Source: Symbiodinium natans
Taxonomy: Eukaryota > Sar > Dinophyceae > Suessiales > Symbiodiniaceae
Direction: 5' to 3'
Assembly (NCBI GenBank): GCA_905221605.1
Contig: CAJNDS010001238.1
Location: 1-27,231 of the forward strand
DNA: 27,231 nt
The position numbers and the translations under genes were made by a program. A model generated the notes under the pieces. It searched no databases, had not been told where the DNA came from, and saw only the letters and a list, made by a program, of their open reading frames with translations. The number at the start of each line of letters is the position of its first letter. The stretch's first letter is position 1. Below are positions 1 to 7,726 of this stretch, piece by piece.

Positions 1-28
1 AACTTTCTGGAGTTACTGTAAGCTACTA

Positions 29-170
29 AACCCTACACCCTAAACCCTGAACCCTAGACCCTAGACCCTAGACCCTAAACCCTAAACCCTAAACCCTAAA
101 CCCTAAACCCGAAACCCTAAACCCGAAACCCTAAACCCTAAACCCTATCCCTGAAACCTGAGGCCCATGC
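29..170. repeat. Interstitial telomere tract, C-rich strand on +
   Basis: Mostly CCCTAAA units with CCCTAGA, CCCTACA, CCCTGAA and CCCGAAA variants. The density of variants marks it as an old tract. It lies near the window edge but is not a chromosome end, because unique sequence precedes and follows it. A short second tract follows at about 228-248. Confidence 0.9.
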
Positions 171-869
171 AGGGTTGTCAGCAGATTCCTTCATTATTAG
201 TACATCATGCTTCCGGACACGGCCCAAAACCCTAAACCCTAAACCCTTCAAGTCTCAACCCTTCGGCTCCCGAAGAAGCCCCTAACCCAAAGCCCCTGAA
301 CCCCGCAGGACTTTCCACCTACAGCGCAGTCCATTGGTCTCTTAGCTGCAGTGTCTCTTTGTAATCTGGGGAGCTGGGAGGCTTCTACAGTCCCCCTTTG
401 GGAGCAAGGTATTGAACTCTCCGTACCGAAGGGCTTTAAAGTGGCAGAAGCTTGTATAACAAAGGACTCCGGGCACCTTAGCGTGGACAGCAGAACCTTA
501 GTTCTACAAGCGCAAAAAGAGGTTCCTGGAGACAGCGGCGCCCTTTCCGCGGTTCCGACCATAAGCAACTTAGCATTTTGGTGTCTTTTAGGGGTACCTC
601 TATGTTGGAAAATGCACAAGATCACAGACCTGAGACGCACTCTTATGCCCCCGAGCCATGAACCAAGGTTCTCGACCGCGGAACCCAACATTACAAGTTA
701 ACGCGTGAATTTGGGGCTTTAAGTGAACGAGTGAACTGCCAAAACCTCAACCCTAAACCCAAGACCGCGAAGCCTCAAACCCTAAGCCCTCAACCCGAAA
801 CCTCAAAGCCCCAAAATTAGCTGCACCAGCCTAAGCCGGGGGGTCCCACGCACGCGGTGCAGGAGATGG
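171..869. other. Intergenic, no supported gene
   Basis: Mixed unique sequence with small decayed telomere-like patches (about 228-248 and 740-815). Open frames of 116-147 codons occur on both strands at 248-701, but they overlap each other, match no family I know and show no domain. I do not call them genes. Confidence 0.6.
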
Positions 870-941
870 GGGTTTACGAAAAATTAGAATATAATCCCCT
901 TAAAGGGACCCCCAAAACGGGTACCCCCGTTTTCGTAAGGG
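870..941. mobile_element. Short inverted-repeat element, TTTACGAAAA family
   Basis: The left end reads GGGTTTACGAAAA and the right end CCGTTTTCGTAAGG, which are inverted copies about 70 bp apart. Inner sequence also pairs (CCCCTTAAAGGGACCCCC with GGGTACCCCCG). Relatives are seen at 6612-6689, 24635-24745 and, as an end fragment, near 20227-20245. It has no coding capacity. MITE-like is an inference from the dispersed related copies; no clear target duplication was found. Confidence 0.5.
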
Positions 942-1480
942 CTCGTGTGGCAAGGACCAAGTGCTGTGAAACACCCGCCCACGTTGTCGCCTATACACCC
1001 CATACAACCTATAGAGCACAGACCCTCCAAACCCTATAACGCCTAAACCAGGATGCCATTTTGTTTATGGAGCTTAGGCGCCCCTTCTAAACTTACACCA
1101 AGCTGAACCAGCACATTCTACTCTTTTTGTATTGCTGGGAAGCTGTGTCAGAACCATCTGTGGCCCTGTCGAGTTTAACGTTACTCAGCACCTGGAGGGC
1201 CCCAAACTCCACAACCTCAACCCTGAAGCCTCATGACCTAAACCCTAAACCCTAAACCCTAAAGCCCAGGTAAGTTGGACTGTAAGGCCGAGTGGGTGCC
1301 GGTGAGGCGGCCACGGGGTTCGTGTGGTCTAGGAACACAAGGTTTAGGGTTTCAGGGTCTAGGAATCACAAGGTTTAGGGTTTAGGGCACAAGGTTTAGG
1401 GTTCCAGGGGTCCAGGGGAATCACAAGGAACTGGAGGGGTCCCGAAGGTGTTTTCCTATCAGGGGGTCCTGTATATAACA
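942..1480. other. Intergenic with two opposed telomere patches
   Basis: No coding sequence is recognised. CCCTAAA units lie at about 1234-1262, and TTTAGGG-like units interrupted by CACAAGG lie at about 1339-1405, in the opposite orientation. The sequence between is unique. Confidence 0.6.
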
Positions 1481-1566
1481 TACGATATATCGATATATAT
1501 ATATATACATGTACATACACATATACGTAGACAGATGCATATACATATACCTATACATATGCATAT
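1481..1566. repeat. AT-rich TA/CATA microsatellite
   Basis: An alternating run of TATA, CATA and GTACATA dinucleotide-type repeats. It is simple-sequence DNA with no coding content. Confidence 0.85.
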
Positions 1567-1604
1567 AGGTTCGGCGTTTTCATTAGCAAGATGATCCAAC
1601 TCAT

Positions 1605-2430
1605 GAGTATGGGTTTAGGTTTTAGGGTTTAAGGGTTTAGGGTTTAGGGTTTAGGGCATTGAGAAGTTGAAGCCGACCCCATGATCACGTTCAGGGTTTG
1701 GGGCTTCGGGGCGTTGAGCTCTTGGCCCTAAACTCTAAACCCCTCAACCCCTAAGCCCCTAAGCCCCTAAACCCCTAAACCCCTGAACCCCTAAACCCCT
1801 AAAGCCATAAACCCCTAAACCCTAAACCCGAAACCCTAAACGCTAAACCCTAAACCCTAAAACCCTTAACCCTAAACTTGGCGCTTTGTCGCAGGCAGCT
1901 GCGCGAAGGCAACTGGAAACTCTTTGACGAAGTCCGCTCTCCCCCCACCCATAGGGTTTGGGGGCTTAGGGTTCTGAAGTTCTGGGTTTAGGGGTTTAGA
2001 ATTCAAGGTTAGGGTTTAGGGTTCAGGGTTTGGGGTTTAGGGACTTAGGGTTTCGGGTTTAGGGGTTTAGAATTCAAGGTTAGGGTTTAGGGTTCAGGGT
2101 TTGGGGTTCAGGTTTAGGGTTTAGGGTTTTTGGTGCAGGGTTTAGGGTTTAGGGTTCAGGTTGTAGCAGGGTGTATGGTGTAGAGTTTAGGGTTGTAGAG
2201 GGTTATCTGTAGAAGAACTTGGGTACCCAAAGGGTCCATGTACAAGCGTTTTCGGACGACTCCATCCCCTGCGGTTGTCGGTTTAAGGGTTTAGGGGTTG
2301 AGAGGCTCGGGGCTGAGGGTTTAGTAGAGGTTTAGGACTTGGGGATTTAGGGTTTAGGGCTTCGTAGAGGTTTAGGGTTTGGGGATTTAGGGTTTAGCGT
2401 TTAGGATGTACGGTTTCGGATGCAAGGCTC
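1605..2430. repeat. Decayed telomere-repeat field, both orientations
   Basis: TTTAGGG-like units lie at about 1612-1655, CCCTAAA-like at 1725-1872 and TTTAGGG-like again at 1950-2185 and 2280-2405. The unit sequence drifts widely (CCCCTAA, TTTGGGG, TTTAGAGG). Tract polarity flips at least twice. Unique spacers separate the tracts, and no gene is supported in this stretch. Confidence 0.8.
1984..2108. repeat. Direct duplication, period 71 bp
   Basis: A segment starting GGGTTTAGGGGTTTAGAATT at 1984 recurs at 2055 and is identical for about 54 bp. The shared GAATTCAAGG core is not part of the telomere unit, so this is a local duplication rather than a chance of simple sequence. Confidence 0.75.
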
Positions 2431-2721
2431 TGCCATTCATTGATTTTTTTTGCAGCTCCTGCGGGCCTTGCCAGCCTCTCTTTAGGCCACAGAGCCACTA
2501 GGATGCTTCGCAGGGCCCTGATTCCCTCTTTGTAGGCTTGGGATCCTTTTGGACCTCATGAATCCCCCTAAACCCCCGAAACCCTAGACCAGCGGCCCCG
2601 ATTCTAACCCGAAACCCAACGTCGGCCCTAGCTGCCCGTTCCGGTGCTCGAAGGCTCAGTCCCTGCAAAGCCAGGGCAGCCAGCGACAGCCTGTGGCAAT
2701 ACCGAGCGCTGTAAGCCTTAG

Positions 2722-2866
2722 CCTAAACCCTAAACCCTAAACCCTAAACCCGAAACCCTAAACCCTAAACCCTAAACCCTAAACCCTAAACCCTAAACCC
2801 TAAACCCTAAACCCTAAACCCTAAACCCTAAACCCTAAACCCTAAACCCTAAACCCTAAACCCTAG
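2722..2866. repeat. Long near-perfect telomere tract (CCCTAAA, about 20 units)
   Basis: About 145 bp of CCCTAAA with a single CCCGAAA variant. Such uniformity contrasts with the decayed tracts around it and suggests recent addition or recent homogenisation. Confidence 0.95.
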
Positions 2867-2945
2867 CCTGAATCGTAAACCCACGCCCTCACCCCTGAAA
2901 CTGCATCTGCCCCAAACCACAAGCACCTGAAACCCGAAGAGCCCC

Positions 2946-3054
2946 AAGCACACTATAAGCACACACTCAACACGTTCCAAGCACTCTCGAAGCCCACTCT
3001 AAGCCCACTCTAAGCCCACCCTAAGCCCACTCTGAGCACATTCTAAGCACACTA
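2946..3054. repeat. 11-bp minisatellite
   Basis: Imperfect tandem units of the form CTAAGCCCACT, best preserved at 2990-3045 and blurred at both ends (AAGCACAC variants). Confidence 0.7.
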
Positions 3055-3146
3055 CGCCCTCATCCCTTAAGTAAAACTACTTCGGAGACACGATCTCAGT
3101 CTCATGCTTCGGCCTTGGCCGCGAACGAGGCGCGCGCTCCGCCACG

Positions 3147-3212
3147 CCCCCCCCCCCCCCCAGGTTTAGGGTTTAGGGTTTAGGGTTTAGAGGTCAGGGT
3201 TTAGGGTTTAGG
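3147..3212. repeat. Poly-C run followed by TTTAGGG units
   Basis: Fifteen consecutive C at 3147-3161 directly abut TTTAGGG units at 3163-3212. The homopolymer may be a sequencing or assembly weak point. Confidence 0.8.
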
Positions 3213-3399
3213 GCAACTCCCCAGCCCTTATATCCGACATCCGACACCCTTATCGGCAGCATCTCAACATTCTTGGGGCTCAGGGGTTCCGGGGTTCAGG
3301 GGTTCAGGGGTTCACCATGAGGTTTTCGGGGGGTTTGGGGTTTCTCCGCGCCCTTCTCCTTCCATCCCTCCCTGCCTTCCTTCCTCTGCTTGTGTCTCT

Positions 3400-3443
3400 T
3401 TAGGGTTTAGGGTTTAGGGTTTAGGGTTTAGGGTTTAGGGTTT
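3400..3443. repeat. Perfect TTTAGGG tract, about six units
   Basis: Uninterrupted G-rich-strand telomere units inside a pyrimidine-rich unique segment. Confidence 0.9.
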
Positions 3444-4067
3444 CCCTGTCGCTCTGCTGGATTCTTTCTGTGTCCCTTCCATGCCTTTCCTGGCCCTTAG
3501 CTTTCTCTTCCCTCCTTGGCCTGCTTATTATTGCGTCTGGCCACATTCTGGCACAGTTGCCACCTGAGCTTCCCTTCCTTGCTTACCGTCATGAGTCTCG
3601 TACTCACCGCCGTCTGCCTGTTGTCCTCTTGTAAGCAGTTCCTGGCCGCACAAAATACGTCAACTAACGTCATGCGAGGGTTGTTCCACTCATGTGATAG
3701 CACGTGAGAGGTTATTTAGACAACATGGGTCACACACTTGAAACCCCCCAAACCCTAAACCCTAAACCCGGGCTCTGTGTAAGCCCTGTGGGCTCCGAGG
3801 GACCTCTCTATATCTCCCAACCGCGGCAAAGCTCTAGGCTCTAAGGCTTTTAGAAGGCTGAGGGTGTAGAGATTTAGGGATTTGTGGCCTAGGTTTTTTA
3901 CTGTTTGCTTAAGGACCCCAAAACAACATAAAATAGCAATCCCTATGTTGCCCTTATAAGGAATACGATTTGTTTCCTTTTGCTGGGGGGTTCTTATGCA
4001 AATAGTAGTCTTTTTTCCCGAAAGCATCGCGAAGGGTTCTTCCGTGCGGAGCCCCCTGACACAACAA
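3444..4067. other. Intergenic, no supported gene
   Basis: Unique sequence. Short open frames of 60-70 codons overlap on both strands at 3497-3707 and show no domain. A brief CCCTAAA patch occurs at about 3750-3770. Nothing is recognised in the rest. Confidence 0.6.
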
Positions 4068-4203
4068 CATAGAGTGAAGTGCATAGAGTGAAGTGCATAG
4101 AGTGAAGTGCATAGAGTGAAGTGCATAGAGTGAAGTGCATAGAGTGAAGTGCATAGAGTGAAGTGCATAGAGTGAATTGCATAGAGTGAATTGCATAGAG
4201 TTT
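4068..4203. repeat. 14-bp minisatellite, ten units
   Basis: Unit CATAGAGTGAAGTG. Unit starts fall every 14 bp from 4068 to 4194. Two of the last units read GAATTG instead of GAAGTG, and the final unit is cut short at CATAGAGTTT. The unit length is not a multiple of three, so the long minus-strand open frames across it are by-products of the repeat lacking stops. Confidence 0.95.
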
Positions 4204-4334
4204 AGTAATCAGTGAATACAAATTTCTAGATTTACGTAGAATTTACTAGACCTTCGTACCCAGTCCTAGATTTCTAAATTAACATTACTCTTTCTAAGGC
4301 GGCGGGCTGGGTTGACATCGCCAATCGGGATTGC

Positions 4335-4570
4335 AACCCTCTGCGGGTTTCGGCGTGGTCGCGGTGCTAAAACCGTCGTTTTTTTACGTTTCTTGATTTG
4401 CGCGGACAACCCTGTGCGGGTTTCGGCGTGGTCGCGGTGCCAAAACCGTTGTTTTTTTTTACGTTTCTTTGTGTCCGCGGACAACCCTCTGCGGGTGATC
4501 GCCGGGTCGCGGCGCTAAAACCGTCGTTTTTGGAACTTTTTTCCGTGGCCGCAGACAACCCTCTGCGGGT
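4335..4570. repeat. About 74-bp tandem repeat, three units plus a partial
   Basis: Units start with AACCCTCTGCGGG at 4335, 4408, 4483 and 4557 (spacing 73, 75, 74). They share CGGCGTGGTCGCGGTGC, AAAACCGTCG, a T-run and a GCGGAC end. The T-run varies in length. The last unit is cut off after its first 14 or so bases, where the next repeat family begins. Confidence 0.9.
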
Positions 4571-4574
4571 AATA

Positions 4575-4734
4575 CAGACGTATAGTACGCCGGGGACGCC
4601 CGGAGCTTCCGTGGCTGGAAAGTCGACTTTTTGTAGTACTCACGTAGTACGCCGCGCACACGCGGAGCTTCCGTGGCTGGAAAGTCGACTTTTTGTAGTG
4701 CAGACGTATAGTACGCCACGGACGCCCTGGGCGT
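4575..4734. repeat. 60-66-bp tandem repeat, two and a half units
   Basis: Unit starts are at 4575, 4641 and 4701. Shared parts are CACGTAGTACGCC or GACGTATAGTACGCC, then GGAGCTTCCGTGGCTGG, then AAGTCGACTTTTTGTAGT. The third copy runs into the 42-bp array. Confidence 0.88.
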
Positions 4735-5450
4735 CTGAAAACACCGCAAATAGCATGGTAACGGACATCTGGCCGCTTGAAAACACCGCAAATAGCATGG
4801 TAACGGACATCTGGCCGCTTGAAAACACCGCAAATAGCATGGTAACGGACATCTGGGCGCTTGAAAACACCGCAAATAGCACGGTAACGGACATCTGGGC
4901 GCATGAAAACGCCGCAAATAGCATGGCAACGGACATCTGTGCGCTTGAAAACACTGCAAATAGCATGGTAACGGACATCTGGGCGCTTGAAAACACCGCA
5001 AATAGCATGGTAACGGACATCTGGGCGCATGAAAACACCGCAAATAGCATGGTAACGGACATCTGGGCGCTTGAAAACACCGCAAATAGCACGGTAACGG
5101 ACATCTGGGCGCTTGAAAACACCGCAAATAGCATGGTAACGGACATCTGGGCGCATGAAAACACCGCAAATAGCACGGTAACGGACATCTGGGCGCATGA
5201 AAACACCGCAAATAGCATGGTAACGGACATCTGGGCGCTTGAAAACACCGCAAATAGCATGGTAACGGACATCTGGGCGCTTGAAAACACCGCAAATAGC
5301 ATGGTAACGGACATCTGGGCGCATGAAGACGCCGCAAATAGCATGGTAACGGACATCTGGGCGCTTGAAAACACTGCAAATAGCATGGTAACGGACATCT
5401 GGGCGCTTGAAAACACCGCAAGTAGCATGGAAGCGGAATTCCGGACATAC
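4735..5450. repeat. 42-bp minisatellite, about 17 units
   Basis: The core GAAAACACCGCAAATAGCAT is followed by GGTAACGGACATCTGG and then GCGCTT or GCGCAT. Differences between units are almost all single transitions or CTT/CAT swaps. Because 42 is divisible by three and the unit has no stops in several frames, open frames of about 300-540 codons exist on both strands, for example one on + at 4398-6023 that reads a 14-residue repeat. Unit variants change amino acids as freely as not, and no frame is favoured, so I call it non-coding minisatellite DNA. A genuine repeat protein cannot be fully excluded. Confidence 0.92.
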
Positions 5451-5499
5451 TTGAAAACCTCGCAAATAGCATTCCCGCCGCGGACACCCGGAGCTTGCG

Positions 5500-5984
5500 T
5501 GTCGAAACCATCGCAAATAAACCATCGCAAATATCGCGGGACTCAAATTCCTCGAAACCCTTGCAAATGTCGCGGGACTCGAAATCCGGGGCCTCGAAAA
5601 CCTCGCAAATATCGTGGGACTCGAATTCCTCGAAAACCTCGCAAATATCATGGGACTCGACTTCCGGGGCCTCGAAAACCTCCCGAATTCGCTGGTTCCA
5701 AAAACCATCGCGAAAACCATGGTCCCCGAATTCTCTGCTTCCAAAACCATCGCAAATCCATGGTCCCCGAATTCGCTGGTTCCAAAACCATCGCAAATAC
5801 CATGGTCCCCGAATTCGCTTTTTCCAAAAGCATCGCACATACCATGGTCCCCGAAATCGCTGTTTCCAAAACCATCGCAAAAACCATGATCGCGAAAACC
5901 ATGGCCCCCGAATTCGCTGGTTCCAAAAGCATCGCAAGTATACCATGGTCCCCGAATTCGCTGGTTCCAAAACCATCGCAAATC
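5500..5984. repeat. Diverged 36-42-bp repeats related to the 42-bp array
   Basis: Two subfamilies occur. At about 5530-5690 the units carry ACTCGAATTCCTCGAAAACC followed by TCGCAAATATC. At about 5690-5984 they carry CCAAAACCATCGCAAATACC followed by ATGGTCCCCGAATTCGCT, with about 42-bp spacing. Both share a core, AAAACC.CGCAAATA.C, with the clean 42-bp array, so all three look like one lineage at different ages. Confidence 0.85.
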
Positions 5985-6785
5985 AGACAAGTGCAGTGTA
6001 CAAGTGACTATGCAACCATGTAAGTGCATACATTTGTCCAAGCGCATACACTTTGGCTGCAAAGAGTCAACTGCATGGAGTCAACGCACGGCAAATCGAT
6101 GCTTTCGGGCCATCCCTCTTCTAGTTTTTCAGGCTTAGAGCTTACAAGAGGTAGGGGGTTTATGTGAGTAGGGGCTTAGGCTTGACCCTAAACCCTAAAC
6201 CCTCAACCCTAAGCCCTAAACCCTCAACCCTCAACCCTAAACCCTAAACCCTAAACCCTAAACCAGGAAGAGGCGGAGCCCTCCATAACTTGAGGCTCTG
6301 AGATTGAAACCGGAGGCGGTGCTTAGGTTCAAACCCTAAACCTAAACCCTTGGGAGTTTTGGGGTTCAGCGTTTGGCGTGTTAGGGACTACTAACGGCTT
6401 TGGGCCGTTTTAAGGGTTTGGCAGTGAATGTGAGGTTGCCTGCTTTAGACTAGGGTTTAGGGTTTAGGGGTTAGGGGTTTTGGGTTTTGGGTTTTGGGTG
6501 TCGGGTTTAGGCTTTAGGGTTTTGGGTTGAGGGTTGCTGGCAAGCTGCACGCTGTAGGCATGTCTTCGTTTCGGCACGTCGATGTGCGGCTGCGTGGCGG
6601 CCTTAGGACCTGGGGCTTTACGAAGTTGGGGTACCTTATTGGGGTCCTGATTTTGGGGACGATTGGGGGTCCCTTATTTTCGTAAAGGACATGTGCATGG
6701 ATTGAGGGGCTGCTGGGGGGCGGGGTCTGAGGCGGTTTTTTTGTGGAAATTAAGGTCCAAGGGCGTGGGTGTTGTGGTAGGTAGG
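5985..6785. other. Intergenic with decayed telomere patches
   Basis: No gene is seen. CCCTAAA/CCCTCAA units lie at about 6184-6265 and TTTAGGG/TTTTGGG-like units at about 6450-6530. Unique sequence fills the rest, apart from the inverted-repeat element at 6612-6689. Confidence 0.6.
6612..6689. mobile_element. Short inverted-repeat element, TTTACGAAAA family
   Basis: The left end GCTTTACGAA pairs with the right end TTTTCGTAAAG. The interior TTGGGGTCCTGATT is shared, in opposite orientation, with the copy at 24635-24745. This is evidence of a dispersed family rather than a chance hairpin. Confidence 0.55.
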
Positions 6786-6954
6786 TTGGTACGTTCCCCC
6801 TTATACTAACAGTCCTTACTAGGGATTGTAATAGGGGGTACTATACCCTAAACCCTAAACCCTAAACCCTAAACCCTAAACCCTAAACCCTAAACCCTAA
6901 ACCCTAAACCCTAAACCCTATCAAGGACTGTCAGTATAAGGGGGAACATCCCAA
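6786..6954. mobile_element. MITE-like element with a telomere tract as its core
   Basis: Terminal inverted repeats of about 32 bp (29 of 32 matching) start TTGG and contain GTTCCCCCTTATACT and ACAGTCCTT. The left arm is 6786-6817 and the right arm 6923-6954. Between them lie about 28 bp of unique sequence and then a perfect CCCTAAA tract. A second copy at 18472-18582 has no telomere tract, so the tract is an addition to, or replacement of, the normal interior. Confidence 0.7.
6846..6920. repeat. Perfect CCCTAAA tract inside the MITE-like element
   Basis: 75 bp, about 10.7 units, without variants. It begins at ACTATA and ends at the right inverted repeat (TCAAGG). Confidence 0.93.
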
Positions 6955-7040
6955 AAGGTAGTGCCGGCTTGGGAACAGATGGGCCCACCCACCCCTCAGG
7001 AGAAGCCTGTGATCCCCGACGTTTCGGGTGTCGGATGAGG

Positions 7041-7069
7041 GTTTAGGGTTTAGGGTTTTGGGTTTCGGG
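7041..7069. repeat. Telomere-like flank of the LTR element
   Basis: GTTTAGGG, TTTAGGG, TTTTGGG and TTTCGGG units end exactly where the left LTR begins. The last five bases, TCGGG, face TAGGG on the far side of the element. Confidence 0.8.
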
Positions 7070-7356
7070 TACGGGGGGGCAACCAAGGAAGGAAATTAAC
7101 TCCCCTAATCGCCCTGAACTTATATTTCCCAGATCGAACCAAGAAACAACCAAGAACACGGATAAGAGCAACCCAGGGGGAAAGGAAAGGGGGAAGGAAT
7201 ACACACCCTTACCAAACCCTAAGAACCCAGGCACTACTTTTTGAACTTGTGGCTTTCTGTTCAAGCCCATCTTGAGCCAAACATGGTTTACGGGTTCATT
7301 AACCCTTCCAACTTCCAACACTAACTCCTTTCTACAATACCAATTGCAGCTCCGCA
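7070..7356 (-). repeat. 3' LTR (left copy)
   Basis: It matches the right copy at a constant offset of 8559 with no indels. I find two differences, at 7201 (A versus C at 15760) and 7308 (C versus T at 15867), about 99.3% identity. In the sense direction it begins TGCGGAGCTGCAATTGG and ends GCCCCCCCGTA. One sense frame is open through about 95 codons of the LTR, but both LTR differences would change the residue, so I do not call it coding. Confidence 0.95.
7271..7293 (-). other. Spliced-leader-like sequence in 3' LTR
   Basis: On the minus strand this reads CCGTA, then AACCATG, then TTTGGCTCAAG. It is identical to the copy in the other LTR; see the entry at 15830-15852 for the comparison with the dinoflagellate spliced leader. 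Confidence 0.7.
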
Positions 7357-7366
7357 CTCCCCCTGT
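7357..7366 (-). other. Polypurine tract
   Basis: The sense strand reads ACAGGGGGAG and ends exactly at the TG start of the 3' LTR. That is the position where retroelements prime plus-strand DNA synthesis. Just upstream in the sense direction (7367-7382) lies an inverted repeat, CCTAGGA and TCCTAGG around a 2-nt loop, which may mark or limit the tract. Confidence 0.8.
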
Positions 7367-7726
7367 CCTAGGATTTCCTAGGACACATTGGAGATGCAGA
7401 TCTTTTGGCCAAAAACTGCCATTAAGGCAGCAGCCAGCTGCTTGAAATGCAAGTTGTGGTTTAACGTCTTCCAGGACGGAATTATAGCACATTGGCTAAC
7501 CTACTACCCATAGAGAATCTTTTTTCACCATGATCCTCTCATCACTGAAGACTCCTTGGCCTTCTTCACCACAAACCGTGGTCTTCGCTACGCGAAAAGC
7601 TACTGACTTCTACTATCAGGGATTTCCATACCCTTAATAGTAACCACCACATTGTCAGCACATTGGCTGTTCCAGCGCACCCGTCTCCAGAAAGAGAAAA
7701 ACTATCCCTTCATCCATACCATCCAA
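7367..7726 (-). other. Non-coding stretch between ORF2 stop and 3' LTR
   Basis: About 360 bp separate the ORF2 stop from the polypurine tract. No pol fragment, ORF or tandem repeat is recognised. The 8-mer CACATTGG (CCAATGTG in sense) occurs three times here, at 7384, 7488 and 7659. Confidence 0.7.

Noticed and set aside
1-170. Window start as a true chromosome end
   Set aside because: The tract is decayed, is preceded by unique bases and is one of many, so nothing marks it as terminal.
248-701. Overlapping 147- and 116-codon frames near the left end
   Set aside because: They lie on opposite strands over the same DNA, show no domain, and one begins in telomere-like sequence.
2722-2866. CRISPR-like array
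   Set aside because: The repeats are contiguous 7-bp telomere units without spacers.
3954-4221. Three minus-strand frames with a Tyr/Ala/Leu/His repeat
   Set aside because: The 14-bp unit reads the same repeat in all three frames, as expected for a non-coding minisatellite.
4398-6023. 541-codon + frame (and 296-515-codon minus frames) across the minisatellites
   Set aside because: Several frames on both strands are open because the 42-bp unit lacks stops. Unit differences are not biased to silent sites, and the frame crosses four unrelated repeat families.
7043-7492. 149-codon minus frame across the 3' LTR (and 15485-15916 across the 5' LTR)
   Set aside because: It lies in LTR sequence, both LTR differences alter residues, and the two copies enter different frames outside the LTR.
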